DNA of 64,000 nucleotides from assembly GCA_028456385.1 (NCBI GenBank), contig JALNQF010000031.1, positions 186,001-250,000 of the forward strand, written 5' to 3'. The notes under the pieces are model-generated. The model was not told where the DNA came from and ran no database searches. It worked only from the letters and a program-made list of their open reading frames with translations. Positions 10,501 through 20,664 of the stretch are shown in pieces. The stretch comes from Ophiosphaerella korrae. Its lineage: Eukaryota; Ascomycota; Dothideomycetes; Pleosporales; Phaeosphaeriaceae. How positions within the stretch are numbered: position 1 is the first letter of the stretch; each line of letters begins with the position of its first letter. The position numbers were made by a program, and so were the translations under genes.

Positions 10501-11959
10501 CTCTGACAGTTGTGCGTCCGCCTCTTTTCCTCTACAAGAAGCATTTGATGACCCCAAGACATGCGTGGATATCAACAAAACGATCGACACTATGGCGACT
10601 TACATGAAGTCATTCACGCCACAGGAGCCTGACTACTTCCTACCAATCTTGCGTAATCCTTCGATGGCGAAACAGATCCCTAAAGCCATCAGAGAAAACC
10701 CTGTTGCTCTTATGCATTCTCTACGACTAGCACTTCGTCATCAGAAGGTCTACGATAATAGCGAGATGGGCATGGAAGAAGACTTCTTTCGACATATTGA
10801 CCGTCATAAAAGCAAGGTCTTTAAGGATAGCTGGCACCAGGCCGATCTTGAACCAGGTGCTCAGGCACGATATATGGATGCGAAATTCTTGGTGGAGCTT
10901 ATGGACCAACATATCATGGAGAATACCGGTCTCAACACGGGACCGTTTGAGCTCTGCAAGTTCATGCAGATGGCAAGTCATTTTCGAGAGGAGCGTCGTA
11001 TTGTCGACGATGCGTTTAAAGCCTACGCTATGATGGCATTGTTCTTCGATACACAAATCTATCCCGAAGGAGAAGGGCGAATGTTCAGGAACGCGAAACT
11101 TATGAATCAAAAAGAGAGGGCTAAGGATGTTCCCAATCGCCGAACGCATCTATGCAACAAGACAATGCCTGCAGAATTCTGGAAAGACTGGGAAAAATTG
11201 ATGAAGGACCATAAACGGAGACCTGGCGATGCAGTGGACGACATATATCCTATAGAGTGGCGCAAGGCAATCCGGCCTGTAGTAATACGCTGTAAGTCAT
11301 GCCCTAAACAGATTCCTTATCTTCATATCCCTGACTTGTGATTAGTGTTCAGAGCAGGTATTATATGCAGCTCTTATGGAGGCGTGTCGGCCGGCGCCGC
11401 AACTGCCAAAGCAGAGCCAGACCGACCCATGGACCTCTACCTCGACTACCGCATCAGCATGCCTTCACTCTCCGCTGTTGGACATCTAGCTGATCCGACG
11501 CCGCTCGATCGCGACTTCATCATCCGGACAGCGAAGCAGTTTCAAAGCGACTATGCGACAGTCAAATTTGCGGTGCTGCGCTTATGGTCTGCACCACATT
11601 TCTACCCGCTTATGCTGGGATATGAGAAGCGGCAGCTGTGCACCTTCGTCGACGATAGAGGACGATGCTGGGAATTCAAGTTTGTGCCAAAGGACATGCC
11701 GTTTAGCGAGTGGTCTATCCACCATCAACTATCTCTACGGTTGCAGCCATACAAGAATATATTTGGCAAGCAGGTGGTTATTGCCAAGGACTTGGTGCTG
11801 GTCATGGGAACAGACGTCAAGGACTTGAGGAAGTTGGCAGAGGGGGTGACATGGGCGATTCAGACACGGCCGTGGAGGATGGAAGTCGACCTGTGGAGGA
11901 GTTTTATCAATGTGGATGTTGAGTTTTTGGAGGAGCTTGATAGGCGGTGGTTGGACTAA
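7520..11959 (+). CDS. Large five-exon protein of unknown function with N-terminal Cys/His cluster
   Basis: Exons 7520-7637, 7731-9766, 9833-9940, 9989-11291 and 11346-11959 join in phase to 1,392 residues; introns are 93, 66, 48 and 54 bp with GT-AG ends. Exon 1 gives MAPICCARLLSDLSGQTACD and a Cys/His-rich segment (pairs C-C, C, C-x2-H, C-H), possibly a small zinc-binding fold. Next is a lysine/glutamate-rich coiled coil at about residues 100-230, long acidic tracts (one near 10370-10500 is mostly Asp/Glu), and a globular-looking C-terminal third. I do not recognise a named family or a catalytic motif. The large size, good splice signals and lack of interruptions show a functioning gene. It is probably intracellular: no signal peptide or membrane segment is seen. 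Confidence 0.8.
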
Positions 11960-12620
11960 CCGTTATCAGCCAGTTGATAAACATGCATTGTTGAGGGCTC
12001 CAGAGAAAACCAGCAGCGCACATGGGAGGAGAGGAGCCGGGTAGCCTGATGGGGCAAAGCCATGTGGGACAGTCAGCAGGACAAGGAGACTTTACTTCTA
12101 GAAGGCGGCTTGGTGGGGGTCGCCGTGGTCTCGCGATTGGCTAGCGAGGCTGGATGCAGCATGGCGCACATGGAAGCAAGCAACACGCCCAGCGCGCAAG
12201 CAATTACTAGCAGAGAAGGTACCCCGCCACCAGAGTCTGAGTCTGCTGTCGACGTGACGTGACTTCGCCTGGATAAGAAGACGGCTGGCTGTCCGCGTGA
12301 GAAGTTGGAAGACGACCGCGCTCCGCTGCCTGTTCCTTGTTCCGCAAAGCCACAGCAAGGCACGTCCTGTGACCTTGTGTGCCGCCAATCGCTCCGAATG
12401 TCTAGGTACAGTCCTCTGGCCCGCCGACGCATTGCGCCCATCTCTGTCCCTCGCCATGGCCGCGAGTGCCGTGCTGCTGACCCGCGCGCAGGCGTTGCCA
12501 GGAAGAAGGCAACTTTGTATCTTCGTCACCTGAAGCACCGCCGTGCCATCACAAGCCTACCCGCCGCGACCGGAATCAACCGGCGGCCGATCACAGGCCG
12601 GCCTCAAAGCAGCACAGTCC
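11960..12620. promoter_or_regulatory. Intergenic region before the 12621 gene
   Basis: About 660 bp. Several short ORFs overlap here in different frames, which reflects high GC rather than coding. The codons before 12621 are open in frame back to 12543 but contain no ATG, so a 5' exon upstream cannot be excluded. Confidence 0.4.
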
Positions 12621-13964
12621 ATGCTTCTTCACCCAGACCCGGGCCTGGCCGAGGTCCCAGGCTTCTCGAGGGAGCAATTGGATGCCTTGGCCCGGAGCGT
12701 CGAACTGAGGAGGCAGCAGCTGGAGCAGGACATTGAGCAGTATATAGCACGGCGCCAGGATGACCTGCGCCTGTACGCCCAAGAGCTTAGATCCCAGCTG
12801 TTAGCGCAGCAGAAGCACCACCACCAGCAGACGACAATGGAATGCCTCGAGGACCCTGGGCCCGCGCTGCCAAAGTCTGGTCGACCAGGCGGTAGCAGCA
12901 CTGGTAGCAGCAGCCAGCCCGAGCCCGACGAGAAGGCCAAACGCACAAAGCACTCCCGCGTGCAGAAACGCGAAAAAGAGCTGTATGGCCTAGTCACGCC
13001 TGTCTTCCTGCCGCTGCTCGACGCAAGGGACAGCGAGCCCACCAAGCTGCCAAAAAGGTCTGACGACGACGCCGGCGCAGCCAGCTCGGCCGCAGCCCCA
13101 GAGCAGGCAGAGAGGCGCAACAAAGAGGGCCGCAAGGCGAGGCACGAGCACTCAGACATGGACGCCAGCACCCTCGTCGATGCCACTGCAAAAGAAAGCC
13201 CAGCACATGCAGAGCCTGCGAAGAAGAGCAAGCGGACGGCCATCACGAAATCCTCGCTGCGCCAACACAACACCTCGCGCCCCCGCCGCAAGCGAGTCTC
13301 CCTCGTCATCGACGGCCAGACCGTCCTCCCTGCCGACACCGTTACCGAGCCAGCCCTCCTCTCCCCCAGTAGCGAAGCCACCTCAACCTCCAACTCGACC
13401 GCCTCCCTCGACGACATGATCGACCCCCGCCTCACGCTCCCGGCGCCCCTACAGCAAAACGCCGTCCACCACAGCCTACCCTTACCCATGCCCCTCACCA
13501 CTCACGCGCCCACAAAACCCCTCGTCGAACCCCCATCCTCCGTCACCACCGCCACCACCGCCACCACGAAGGACCCCACCCCCCCCGAGCCCCCAACCCC
13601 TATCTTCGCAGACGAAAATGCCGCCGACCACACGTTTTCAACCTACGTCGGCGGCCTACGGGGCTCGGGTGCCGACGACGTAGATCAGGCAGGGTCCTAT
13701 GGATACCCATCTAGTCTTGGCGCAAGCTATCTCGAGAGCTACATGCAGTCGCGGCCGCTGCGCGTGCGCATGGAGGCCGCAGACAAGGCGGGGTTGGATG
13801 AGCGCGAGAAGCAGGAGATGATTTCTGAGGGAGCCAAAGAGAAAGAAGAAGGGAGCTTGGATGGCGATGGAGATGGCGATATGGATAGGCTGGAGTTTGG
13901 GCTCGACGAACGCGAGGAAGAGGACGTAGACATGGATATCATGGGCACCATGGAGGGCTTCTGA
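12621..13964 (+). CDS. Unrecognised, largely disordered protein with N-terminal coiled coil
   Basis: A frame of 447 residues from ATG 12621 (MLLHPDPGLAEVPGFSREQL) to the stop at 13964. The first about 70 residues form a glutamine/arginine-rich helix typical of a coiled coil. A basic patch (KRTKHSRVQKREKE) and several bipartite nuclear-localisation-like clusters follow. The middle is Pro/Ser/Thr-rich and disordered. Near the C-terminus, a stretch around YVGGLRGSG and YGYPSSLGASYLESY looks structured, and the end is very acidic. I do not recognise the family; nuclear location is inferred from the basic clusters only. The long opposite-strand frame over the same region is a GC-bias shadow. The start is the least certain point, since an upstream exon is possible. 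Confidence 0.65.
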   Translation: MLLHPDPGLAEVPGFSREQLDALARSVELRRQQLEQDIEQYIARRQDDLRLYAQELRSQLLAQQKHHHQQTTMECLEDPGPALPKSGRPGGSSTGSSSQPEPDEKAKRTKHSRVQKREKELYGLVTPVFLPLLDARDSEPTKLPKRSDDDAGAASSAAAPEQAERRNKEGRKARHEHSDMDASTLVDATAKESPAHAEPAKKSKRTAITKSSLRQHNTSRPRRKRVSLVIDGQTVLPADTVTEPALLSPSSEATSTSNSTASLDDMIDPRLTLPAPLQQNAVHHSLPLPMPLTTHAPTKPLVEPPSSVTTATTATTKDPTPPEPPTPIFADENAADHTFSTYVGGLRGSGADDVDQAGSYGYPSSLGASYLESYMQSRPLRVRMEAADKAGLDEREKQEMISEGAKEKEEGSLDGDGDGDMDRLEFGLDEREEEDVDMDIMGTMEGF

Positions 13965-14198
13965 GATGGGAAATAAATCGGCTGTGAGACTTGGATACAA
14001 TAATTCGTCATATTGCCCACGGCGTTGGAGGACATTTGCTTTTTGCTCGCGTTCATGATTCCCATGGTTTGGTCTGCGGGGCTGGGAATCGCATGTTGGA
14101 TATTATCATTGGGGCGTGTGTGCATTATCGCAGTGTAATTGTATATATGGGTGGGACCGCATCACGATCCATTGTAGCTTCAACGACGTTACTACACT

Positions 14199-15389
14199 TC
14201 ATGACCGCTCGCTCACTTGCTCCACCCGGTTGACCACCCGATCCAATAAACTGACCAACTCATCGCTCACGAATCCGGGTCCATCGCGCTGGATGAAATG
14301 GCCACAGCCGAGGGCAATGATGGGACCAATGCTGCGGCTTTGGTCGGTGAGCCGCGCGAGGCCTTCGTTGAAGCGGCGCCATGCTGGGTTTGCGTATGTC
14401 ATTGTGAGGGCTTTGGGCGTTTTGAGGGGGCCGGTGACTAGGACTGTTAGGAGAAGGAGAGAAAAGGGAAAGTCGATCAACGTACATGATTGTTCGGCGA
14501 AAGTTTCCCAGTCATGGCCCACAACCGTTAAATATGGGCCCTTCCCAAGGTAACCCTGCAAAGCAGGAGCATCTGAGTCTGGTAGTAGTTTGGCAAGATT
14601 TCGTCGGTCGAGGCCTTCTTGGTTTTTGGCATCCGGGTGGAATAATCTCCTATATGCTTTTCTTGTTTCTCGTACTTGGTCGGCTGTGACGCCTTCGGGG
14701 AGCGTGTTAGGATTGAAGTCGGGTGCATCTGGATCTGGCCAGAAGTCTTGATAATCCGAGTTCACCATCATGCTATCTAGAAATAAGAGACCTGATACGG
14801 TGCCGGGATACTGTTGAGCGAATAGTCGCGCAATGCCGCAGCCGATACTGTTGCAGACGAAGATTAAGCATGGGAAATGTGTGGGCTTGGTGTTGTCGAG
14901 ATGGTCCTTCCATATCTGCAAAATAAGCTGCTTTAGATCTGTGACGACGGACATAGCATCGTGGCCGTAACATGGTGGCGGGTCTTTATCCATGGGATCA
15001 GGATCAGATTTGCCTTGGCCATATCGATCGTAACTAAGGAGTCCTGGATATGGGAGCCGTGCTGCTATTCTCTTCTCTAGAAAGCTCTGAATCGAGGCAT
15101 CCCAAGAGCTCCTCGGCACCAACAACCCATTCAAGTAGACGATAAGCGTTTGTGAAAATGGATTAGAGTGATTTTTTGGTGATGCTGATGCCGGGTAGTA
15201 AGTATAATGCAGCTTGGCACCAGGTTTGTGATCAAGACTCGTCGAAGAGATTTCTGGCTCGGGGAAAGGAGGCAATTCTTCCTCAGATGGATGCATACTG
15301 CCTGCTATTGGGGTCGCGAATTTTTGCGGGTTACTGAGCTGTGCCATGTTCGTGTCTGGCGAATTTTCATGCTTCTTAGTAGCCGTCAT
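14199..15389 (-). CDS. Alpha/beta hydrolase-fold protein
   Basis: Read from ATG 15389, the protein shows the alpha/beta-hydrolase plan: strand LIVYLNGLL, the D-R-Y-G-Q-G-K-S turn near residue 121, a nucleophile elbow VCNSIG with Ser181, a lid segment, and a C-terminal catalytic His in GCGHFIQRDGPG. The first elbow glycine of G-x-S-x-G is Cys here. A likely 42-bp intron at 14444-14485 (donor GTACGT, branch CTCCTAAC, acceptor CAG) interrupts the frame; splicing gives 382 residues, and because 42 is a multiple of three the unspliced message also stays open (396 residues). The retained version inserts a hydrophobic patch before strand LVTGPLK, so splicing is favoured. The substrate is unknown. 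The N-terminal 50 residues are disordered, with no signal peptide. It converges with the gene ending at 13964. Confidence 0.82.
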   Translation of the reverse strand: MTATKKHENSPDTNMAQLSNPQKFATPIAGSMHPSEEELPPFPEPEISSTSLDHKPGAKLHYTYYPASASPKNHSNPFSQTLIVYLNGLLVPRSSWDASIQSFLEKRIAARLPYPGLLSYDRYGQGKSDPDPMDKDPPPCYGHDAMSVVTDLKQLILQIWKDHLDNTKPTHFPCLIFVCNSIGCGIARLFAQQYPGTVSGLLFLDSMMVNSDYQDFWPDPDAPDFNPNTLPEGVTADQVRETRKAYRRLFHPDAKNQEGLDRRNLAKLLPDSDAPALQGYLGKGPYLTVVGHDWETFAEQSCTLIDFPFSLLLLTVLVTGPLKTPKALTMTYANPAWRRFNEGLARLTDQSRSIGPIIALGCGHFIQRDGPGFVSDELVSLLDRVVNRVEQVSERS

Positions 15390-16245
15390 AGTGGCGAACG
15401 AATCTTATGCTCCGTGTAACCCAGCCTTCTGTTCAGATCCAATAAACAAATACTGTCAAACCTCGAACTGAGCGTTTAGAGTATAGATAGAGTCGTGCAA
15501 CAAGCGGGGAGTGCGTTTGAAGCGAGCTTGTGCGGCCAGGGGCAGCAAGGCGGAAGACAACCGAAACTTGGAAGTCGATGGTCTGGGGCTTAGTGGATGT
15601 GCGACGATATGTGTCACCGTTTGTGACAGGTCCTAGTGTTTCTGGAAGCTGGTCTGGTCTCTTACATGCATCACAGCTAAAGAGAGAGAGCTACCCCTCT
15701 CTGGACGGCGTCTAAGACGCGGGCGGGAATACGTCAAGTTCCGACTCCTTTCGAACCGGAAGGCGTTGTGAGGTGAGATCCGACCAGCTTGTCTTTATAG
15801 TTCCAGGAAGCTTAAAGTACTGGCAACCGGATAGAGAGAGACAAAGCTACCGACAGCAGCTGATGCTGTTTAAATGGTGATGGCCATCATGGGAAGCTGA
15901 CATGCAGGGCAAGCTGCTGACATGTGCACACACGCTGACATGACGTGTGGGAGAATAACGACAGGACGGATGCATACCACAACTCAAGCGTCAGACAGCG
16001 ATAGCACGGTGAACCGGTAGACGGTAGACATGCGTGCGAAACGTGGGGAGTTTAGGCAAGTCATGGCAATGCCACCAACTCAGGCACGTCAGGTACCGGC
16101 AGGGAGCTGCAGTAGCAATGACGTCGCGCCCGCCCGATTGTCAACCCTTGCAGCAATCCGATGCTGCTTGGGCAGGTACCCGTCTGTGCTTTCACTTGAT
16201 AAGAAAGCAAACAAACTATGCAGCCAGAAACCTTCACTTCACTTC
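15390..16245. promoter_or_regulatory. Divergent intergenic region with short direct repeats
   Basis: About 850 bp between the hydrolase (minus) and the 16246 gene (plus). GCTGACATG occurs three times within 47 bp (15896-15904, 15916-15924, 15934-15942). Two purine-rich AGAGAGAG blocks followed by GCTACC lie near 15680 and 15835. These may be regulatory sites; no factor is proposed. Confidence 0.4.
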
Positions 16246-17274
16246 ATGTCACTTCACCACACCAGTCTTAGTAAGCCATCTACGCCGCCTCGTTCCAACC
16301 CACCTCGTTCCAATCCACCTCCATCGTTACACGCCCACTCATTACCACGCTCAGCTTGGCATCAACCAGCGTCCTCCACAGCCGTTACCCAAAGGGCAAG
16401 TAGCCCGATTAAATCTTCCGAGTCCATGCTAACCCTACTAGCGTCACCACGATCCATAATGGGGCATTACGTCGATACAGGCACTCAGACCAAGTGGGCG
16501 GGACTTACGCAGCAAGACTCTGTTTGTCCTGACACACTTTGCTCCCCTCACCTGGGCACCACCACGCCGCCGGACGACACGTTAACAGACAAACTGCAGG
16601 CCGTTCCCACTGTATCCTCCTCCGCTCCACGACCACAGCAGAATCTCCGAAACCAGTCTTCATCCTTCCGTAACATGTTGCTGCTCGAGAGACGCATGCA
16701 TAACACTGGCCTCAGCCCTCACATCGCACTCCCGCCAGCCGAGTTGAACGATGAAGCCCCAATGTCGCCGCCACCAACCCAAGCTCTTCTCTCGCCCCTC
16801 CCAGAGGCTAACAGGCTTCACGCTGGGCACACGCCATTGAGACTCGAATCATTGTCTCCCCCGCCAGAAGCTACAGAACAAGCACCGCAAACACATGGCA
16901 ACATACCTGATGCCCCTGATATCGACGAGGCTCTAACCGGGCCCTTGACACTACCAACAAATCCAGTTGATGGCGCTGATGAGCAACATATAGCACTAGA
17001 AGTGCTCGATCAGGAATTGGGGAAATACGCAAGGCAGCAAGCTGTTCTAAGGGGCGACTTTTCGCACGAAGAGTCGGCATCTGAGGATCCAGGACCGGCA
17101 CAGAGAGAAGATAAATCCCAGACCGAGGCTGTGACCCAGACAACTGATAATAATGAGCCTCTTAGCAGGAAGGGCTCTGCAGACTCGAGGAGATCGAGAG
17201 CAAGTGAAGAAATCGACGGAGTTACCCTTAAGCCCCCGAAGAACAACTTCGGTGCTCCATTTGGATCTCTGTAG
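16246..17274 (+). CDS. Unrecognised disordered Ser/Pro-rich protein
   Basis: The frame is open from 16030 to the stop at 17274. ATG 16246 (MSLHHTSLSKPSTPPRSN) gives 342 residues and is preferred, because codons between 16030 and 16246 do not look protein-like. The composition is Ser/Pro/Thr-rich, with repeated S-P and T-P pairs that could be proline-directed phosphosites. A short conserved-looking helix sits at SFRNMLLLERRMHNTG, and an acidic helix near LEVLDQELGKYARQQ. The C-terminus has a basic Ser/Arg patch and ends NNFGAPFGSL. No catalytic or membrane motif is visible and I cannot name a family. A regulatory or scaffold role would be inference only. Confidence 0.6.
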   Translation: MSLHHTSLSKPSTPPRSNPPRSNPPPSLHAHSLPRSAWHQPASSTAVTQRASSPIKSSESMLTLLASPRSIMGHYVDTGTQTKWAGLTQQDSVCPDTLCSPHLGTTTPPDDTLTDKLQAVPTVSSSAPRPQQNLRNQSSSFRNMLLLERRMHNTGLSPHIALPPAELNDEAPMSPPPTQALLSPLPEANRLHAGHTPLRLESLSPPPEATEQAPQTHGNIPDAPDIDEALTGPLTLPTNPVDGADEQHIALEVLDQELGKYARQQAVLRGDFSHEESASEDPGPAQREDKSQTEAVTQTTDNNEPLSRKGSADSRRSRASEEIDGVTLKPPKNNFGAPFGSL

Positions 17275-18233
17275 TCCATGCACTGTGCATGCACCTCGGG
17301 CGCTGAAAAGAAAAAGAGTTGAGAAGCGACGATTGAAAAATGAACAAAAGGGTTGAATATGATCCATGGTGGAGAAGCGATGCCCAGAGACTGGTCTTGC
17401 GAGACCCCTGAAGGTATCCCATTGTTCTACAGGCTATAGAATACCAGCCTAGTAATCAAACAAATAAACTTATCTTAGGCTCCACATGTGCATCATCGTC
17501 GCCATTCTTGACTTTTGCCGAATATAGCTAGCGTTATTACCCTTCGGTAGTTCAAGGCAGGAAGCAACCGCCCCCTCACTCCATCTATTGCAAACAACAT
17601 AGCACTTTAAGACTTCTCTCCATCATAGTAACTATTTATCAACTCCCAGCTACCTGCAACTGGCCTAAATGTTGAGGAGGGCTTGCCAGCTGAATCTGGC
17701 GCACTCCAGCATCGCATCACTCCGCAGACATAAAGCCAGACCCGCATGGGAAACGTCCTTGCTTACTTATCAGCGTAATTGTCTACAGGAACACATATAA
17801 ATCCAGATCAGGACCCCTCACTATCGCAACCATATTGCAATGTTCCGAGATATACCTACGTCTTGGCTCCTCTGCGTCGGTAGCATCCCTCCAGCGGCAA
17901 CATGGATCTGTTAGCAAGGGGTGCCAGCAACTGATTGGAGGCGCATGCCGGGCATCCATCACAACCTCTCTTAGCATAGTATCTATCCACTGTATTTGCA
18001 GGGACTGAATATGTTTACTCTAGTCGCCTTTCTACGTGTAGAAGGTGCCAAGTGTCACACAATAGTATGTGGCAGGCGATCCGGCATTCAAGCAATATTG
18101 TCATCAGTGGGATTTCATCCGCACGTGGAAGGTAGTATAAAATGCTTATATCTTGATGGGAGCCTTGATTCCCTGACCGTCTAGCTCTTTCCATCTACTT
18201 AGTACATAGCACTGGATACTTACAGCCACCGTG
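17275..18233. promoter_or_regulatory. Long 5' flank of the GMC oxidoreductase gene
   Basis: About 960 bp without a credible gene. A TATAAAA at 18136-18142, about 95 bp before the ATG, is a good core promoter candidate for the downstream oxidoreductase. The remainder is AT-rich and unremarkable. Confidence 0.5.
18136..18142 (+). promoter_or_regulatory. TATA box of the GMC oxidoreductase gene
   Basis: TATAAAA in the context GTAGTATAAAATGC, 92-98 bp upstream of ATG 18234, a usual distance for a fungal TATA-driven gene. Such promoters tend to belong to inducible secreted enzymes, which fits the product. Confidence 0.5.
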
Positions 18234-20544
18234 ATGGGCTTGCTTACACAAGCTCTCATAGCGCTAGCTGGTATCAGCTTCATCGCGCCCACCTTTTCTC
18301 AAGAGACGTACGACTACATTGTCGTTGGGTCGGGTAAGAAGCTAAATCTCTTGATAACGTGCTACACTCGCTGAATTTGCGCCTCTCATATTCTAGGCCC
18401 TGGTGGAGGTCCTCTCGCGTCCAACCTTGCTCGTGCCAACTACAGCGTTCTTCTCATTGAAGCAGGCGACCAGTCTACCCAGGGAAATTCAGGAGAGTAC
18501 CCACCTCAACTGACTTGGGACTTCTTCATCAGGCATTATGCAGACGACAAACGAAACATGATGAATAGTCATTTAACATGGAAGACTAAGGAGGGCAGGT
18601 ACTGGGTTGGTGCAGGAAGCAGCACTCCACCAAGGGACAGCAAGTTCTTGGGTGTATACTATCCGCGCGGTAGTAGTGTTGGTGGGAGTAGTATGATCAA
18701 CAAACAATGCACGTATGTTAGCATACAAGAACAATATGTGATGCGGATGGAACATTGACTGGCATGCAGATGGCTTCCAGCGGACAGTGACTGGAACTAT
18801 ATCCAAAAGCTAACTGGGGATGCATCATGGAGGTATGTAGTCGTCATACATCAAAATAGAACTGACATATTCTAGCTCTGACAATATGCGTAAAATTTTC
18901 CAACGCATCGAAAAGAACAACTATCTCCCTGCTGGCACTGCTGGTCACGGTTTCAGCGGTTATTTTCAAACTAATATGAATAAGCCTACCTCAGTTGGCC
19001 AACCTGTTCTCGGCATCGTGCAAGCCATCGCCCAGAATTTCTCTCTATCCACCACTCAATCAGACATCACAGCGTTTATGCAAGCCGATGCGAACTTTTT
19101 AGACCCTAAACGCGACTGGAAAACCGGAATCTGGGGACTGCCAGTCCATGCTAAAGCCAATAATGCTCGATACAGTTCCAGGGACTATATAAAAGAGACC
19201 GTGGACGGCAAGTTCCCATTAACTCTCAGCCTGAATAGCCTCGCAACCCGCGTTCTCTTTTCCAACTCAACGTCTTGTGGAGGTAAGCCACAAGCTACAG
19301 GCATAGAATTTCTCCAAGGCAAAAGCATCTACAAGGCCGACTCAAGATACAAAGAGGGCACCAAAGGTGTCCTCAAAACCGCCATCGCCCGAAAAGAGGT
19401 TATACTATCCGGTGGAACATTCAACACCCCTCAAATTCTCCGTAAGTAAACCACTTCACGCGCTCTCACGATCCCATCTTTGTTATTCGGCTCTCTGTCC
19501 CAAAAGTTTTTCAAACGTAGGCTATCAACGCCTCTGGTTATATAGTTCTATTAGTTCTATATTTTATTATCTATTGTACGAATCTAGTCCTAATGCTAGG
19601 AGAACAATTTTCTTACTTTTTCGGTCTATCGAAAGCTGGTTAGGTGTAGGGAGAGGGGGCCGAATAACGTCCGCCTACAAAACTGACACTTTCCAGTCCT
19701 CTCAGGCATCGGTCCAAAAGCCCAACTGGCAACACACAACATCACTCTTATCGTCGACCTCCCCGGCGTAGGCACGAACCTCCAAGATAACCAAGAAATG
19801 CCCATCATCGGCGCCGTCACTGGCTCCACGTCTGGCGGTTTCACCCAGCCCTTCCTCATGCTCACCACGCCACATTCCCCAGACGGCGAACGCGACATGT
19901 TCATCATGCAAGGCTCTTTCGCCTTCCGCGGCTTCTGGCCCGCCAACCAGACCAACACTGCGCTCCCACAGGACCCACCCGGCACATACGGCATGTCCAT
20001 GGTAAAAAACCACCCCCAGAATCGCGCGGGATATGTGCGGCTGCGCTCATCGGATCCTACGGAGCCACCAGATATCAACTTCATGTTGTATGAACAAGGC
20101 AAGGAGACAGATATGGCCGCGATGAAATGGACGGTTGCGTGGGCGCGCAAAATGTATGCGGCGGCCAAGGGCGTGACCGTCAAGACGGTGGAGCCACCTT
20201 GTGCTGAAGGGCCGGATGGAAATGGGGGTTGTGGGCAGAAAGACGAGGATTGGATTACAGCACAGACGTTTGGACATCATCCGACGAGCACGGCGGCGAT
20301 TGGGACGGATGGGGACCCGCTTGCGGTGTTGGATGGACGGTTTAGGGTGAGGGGAGTGAGTGGGTTGAGAGTTGTGGATGCGAGTGTTTTTCCAAAGGTA
20401 TGTCGTGTTTGTGAGAATGGTTAGGTTATGCTAATACCGTGATAGATTCCTGGGATTTTCCCTGTTGTTAGCACTTTTATGGTCAGTGAGAAAGCAAGTG
20501 ATGTTATCAGGGAGGATGCCAAGGACAACGTGTGTGCTGCATGA
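18234..20544 (+). CDS. Secreted GMC-family FAD oxidoreductase
   Basis: Exons 18234-18333, 18397-18712, 18770-18832, 18876-19441, 19697-20397 and 20446-20544 join in phase to 614 residues. A signal peptide (MGLLTQALIALAGISF..., cleavage near TFSQ) is followed by the FAD dinucleotide motif GSGPGGG (about 32-38), the GMC signature region PRGSSVGGSSMINKQ, L-S-G-I-G-P, and a C-terminal domain with the His pair in FGHHPTSTAAIG (His542/His543), where the family active-site His lies. The C-terminal block IPGIFPVVSTFMVSEK is typical of fungal GMC enzymes. The family oxidises alcohols or sugars (aryl-alcohol, glucose, methanol or choline types) and makes H2O2 or passes electrons to quinones; the substrate cannot be assigned. 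Introns are 42-63 bp except the fourth (255 bp), which carries a MITE. Confidence 0.9.
19482..19668. mobile_element. 187-bp MITE inside intron 4 of the GMC gene
   Basis: The ends form a terminal inverted repeat: GTTATTCGGCTCTCTGTCCC at 19482-19501 against the complement of GGGAGAGGGGGCCGAATAAC at 19649-19668 (17 of 20 match). The interior is AT-rich with no coding. Without it the intron would be 68 bp, like its neighbours, which supports insertion into a normal intron. A target-site duplication is not obvious. A related, partial copy occurs near 33950-34061. Confidence 0.8.
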
Positions 20545-20664
20545 GGAATCAAGTATTGTGGTTCAGTTCGTGGCATTATACATCTAGTCTGAGATCAACT
20601 AGGTTATCAGTTGTGCATGGCTTGGGTCCATTCGTTCATTTTATTCCCTCACGAATTGGATACT

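Noticed and set aside
12629..13501. 290-codon minus-strand frame
   Set aside because: Antisense to the 12621-13964 gene; Ser/Arg/Leu composition typical of a GC-bias shadow, with no motif.
15750..15775. T-loop-like TTCGAA sequence suggesting a tRNA
   Set aside because: The flanking bases do not form a T stem and no anticodon or acceptor arm could be built.
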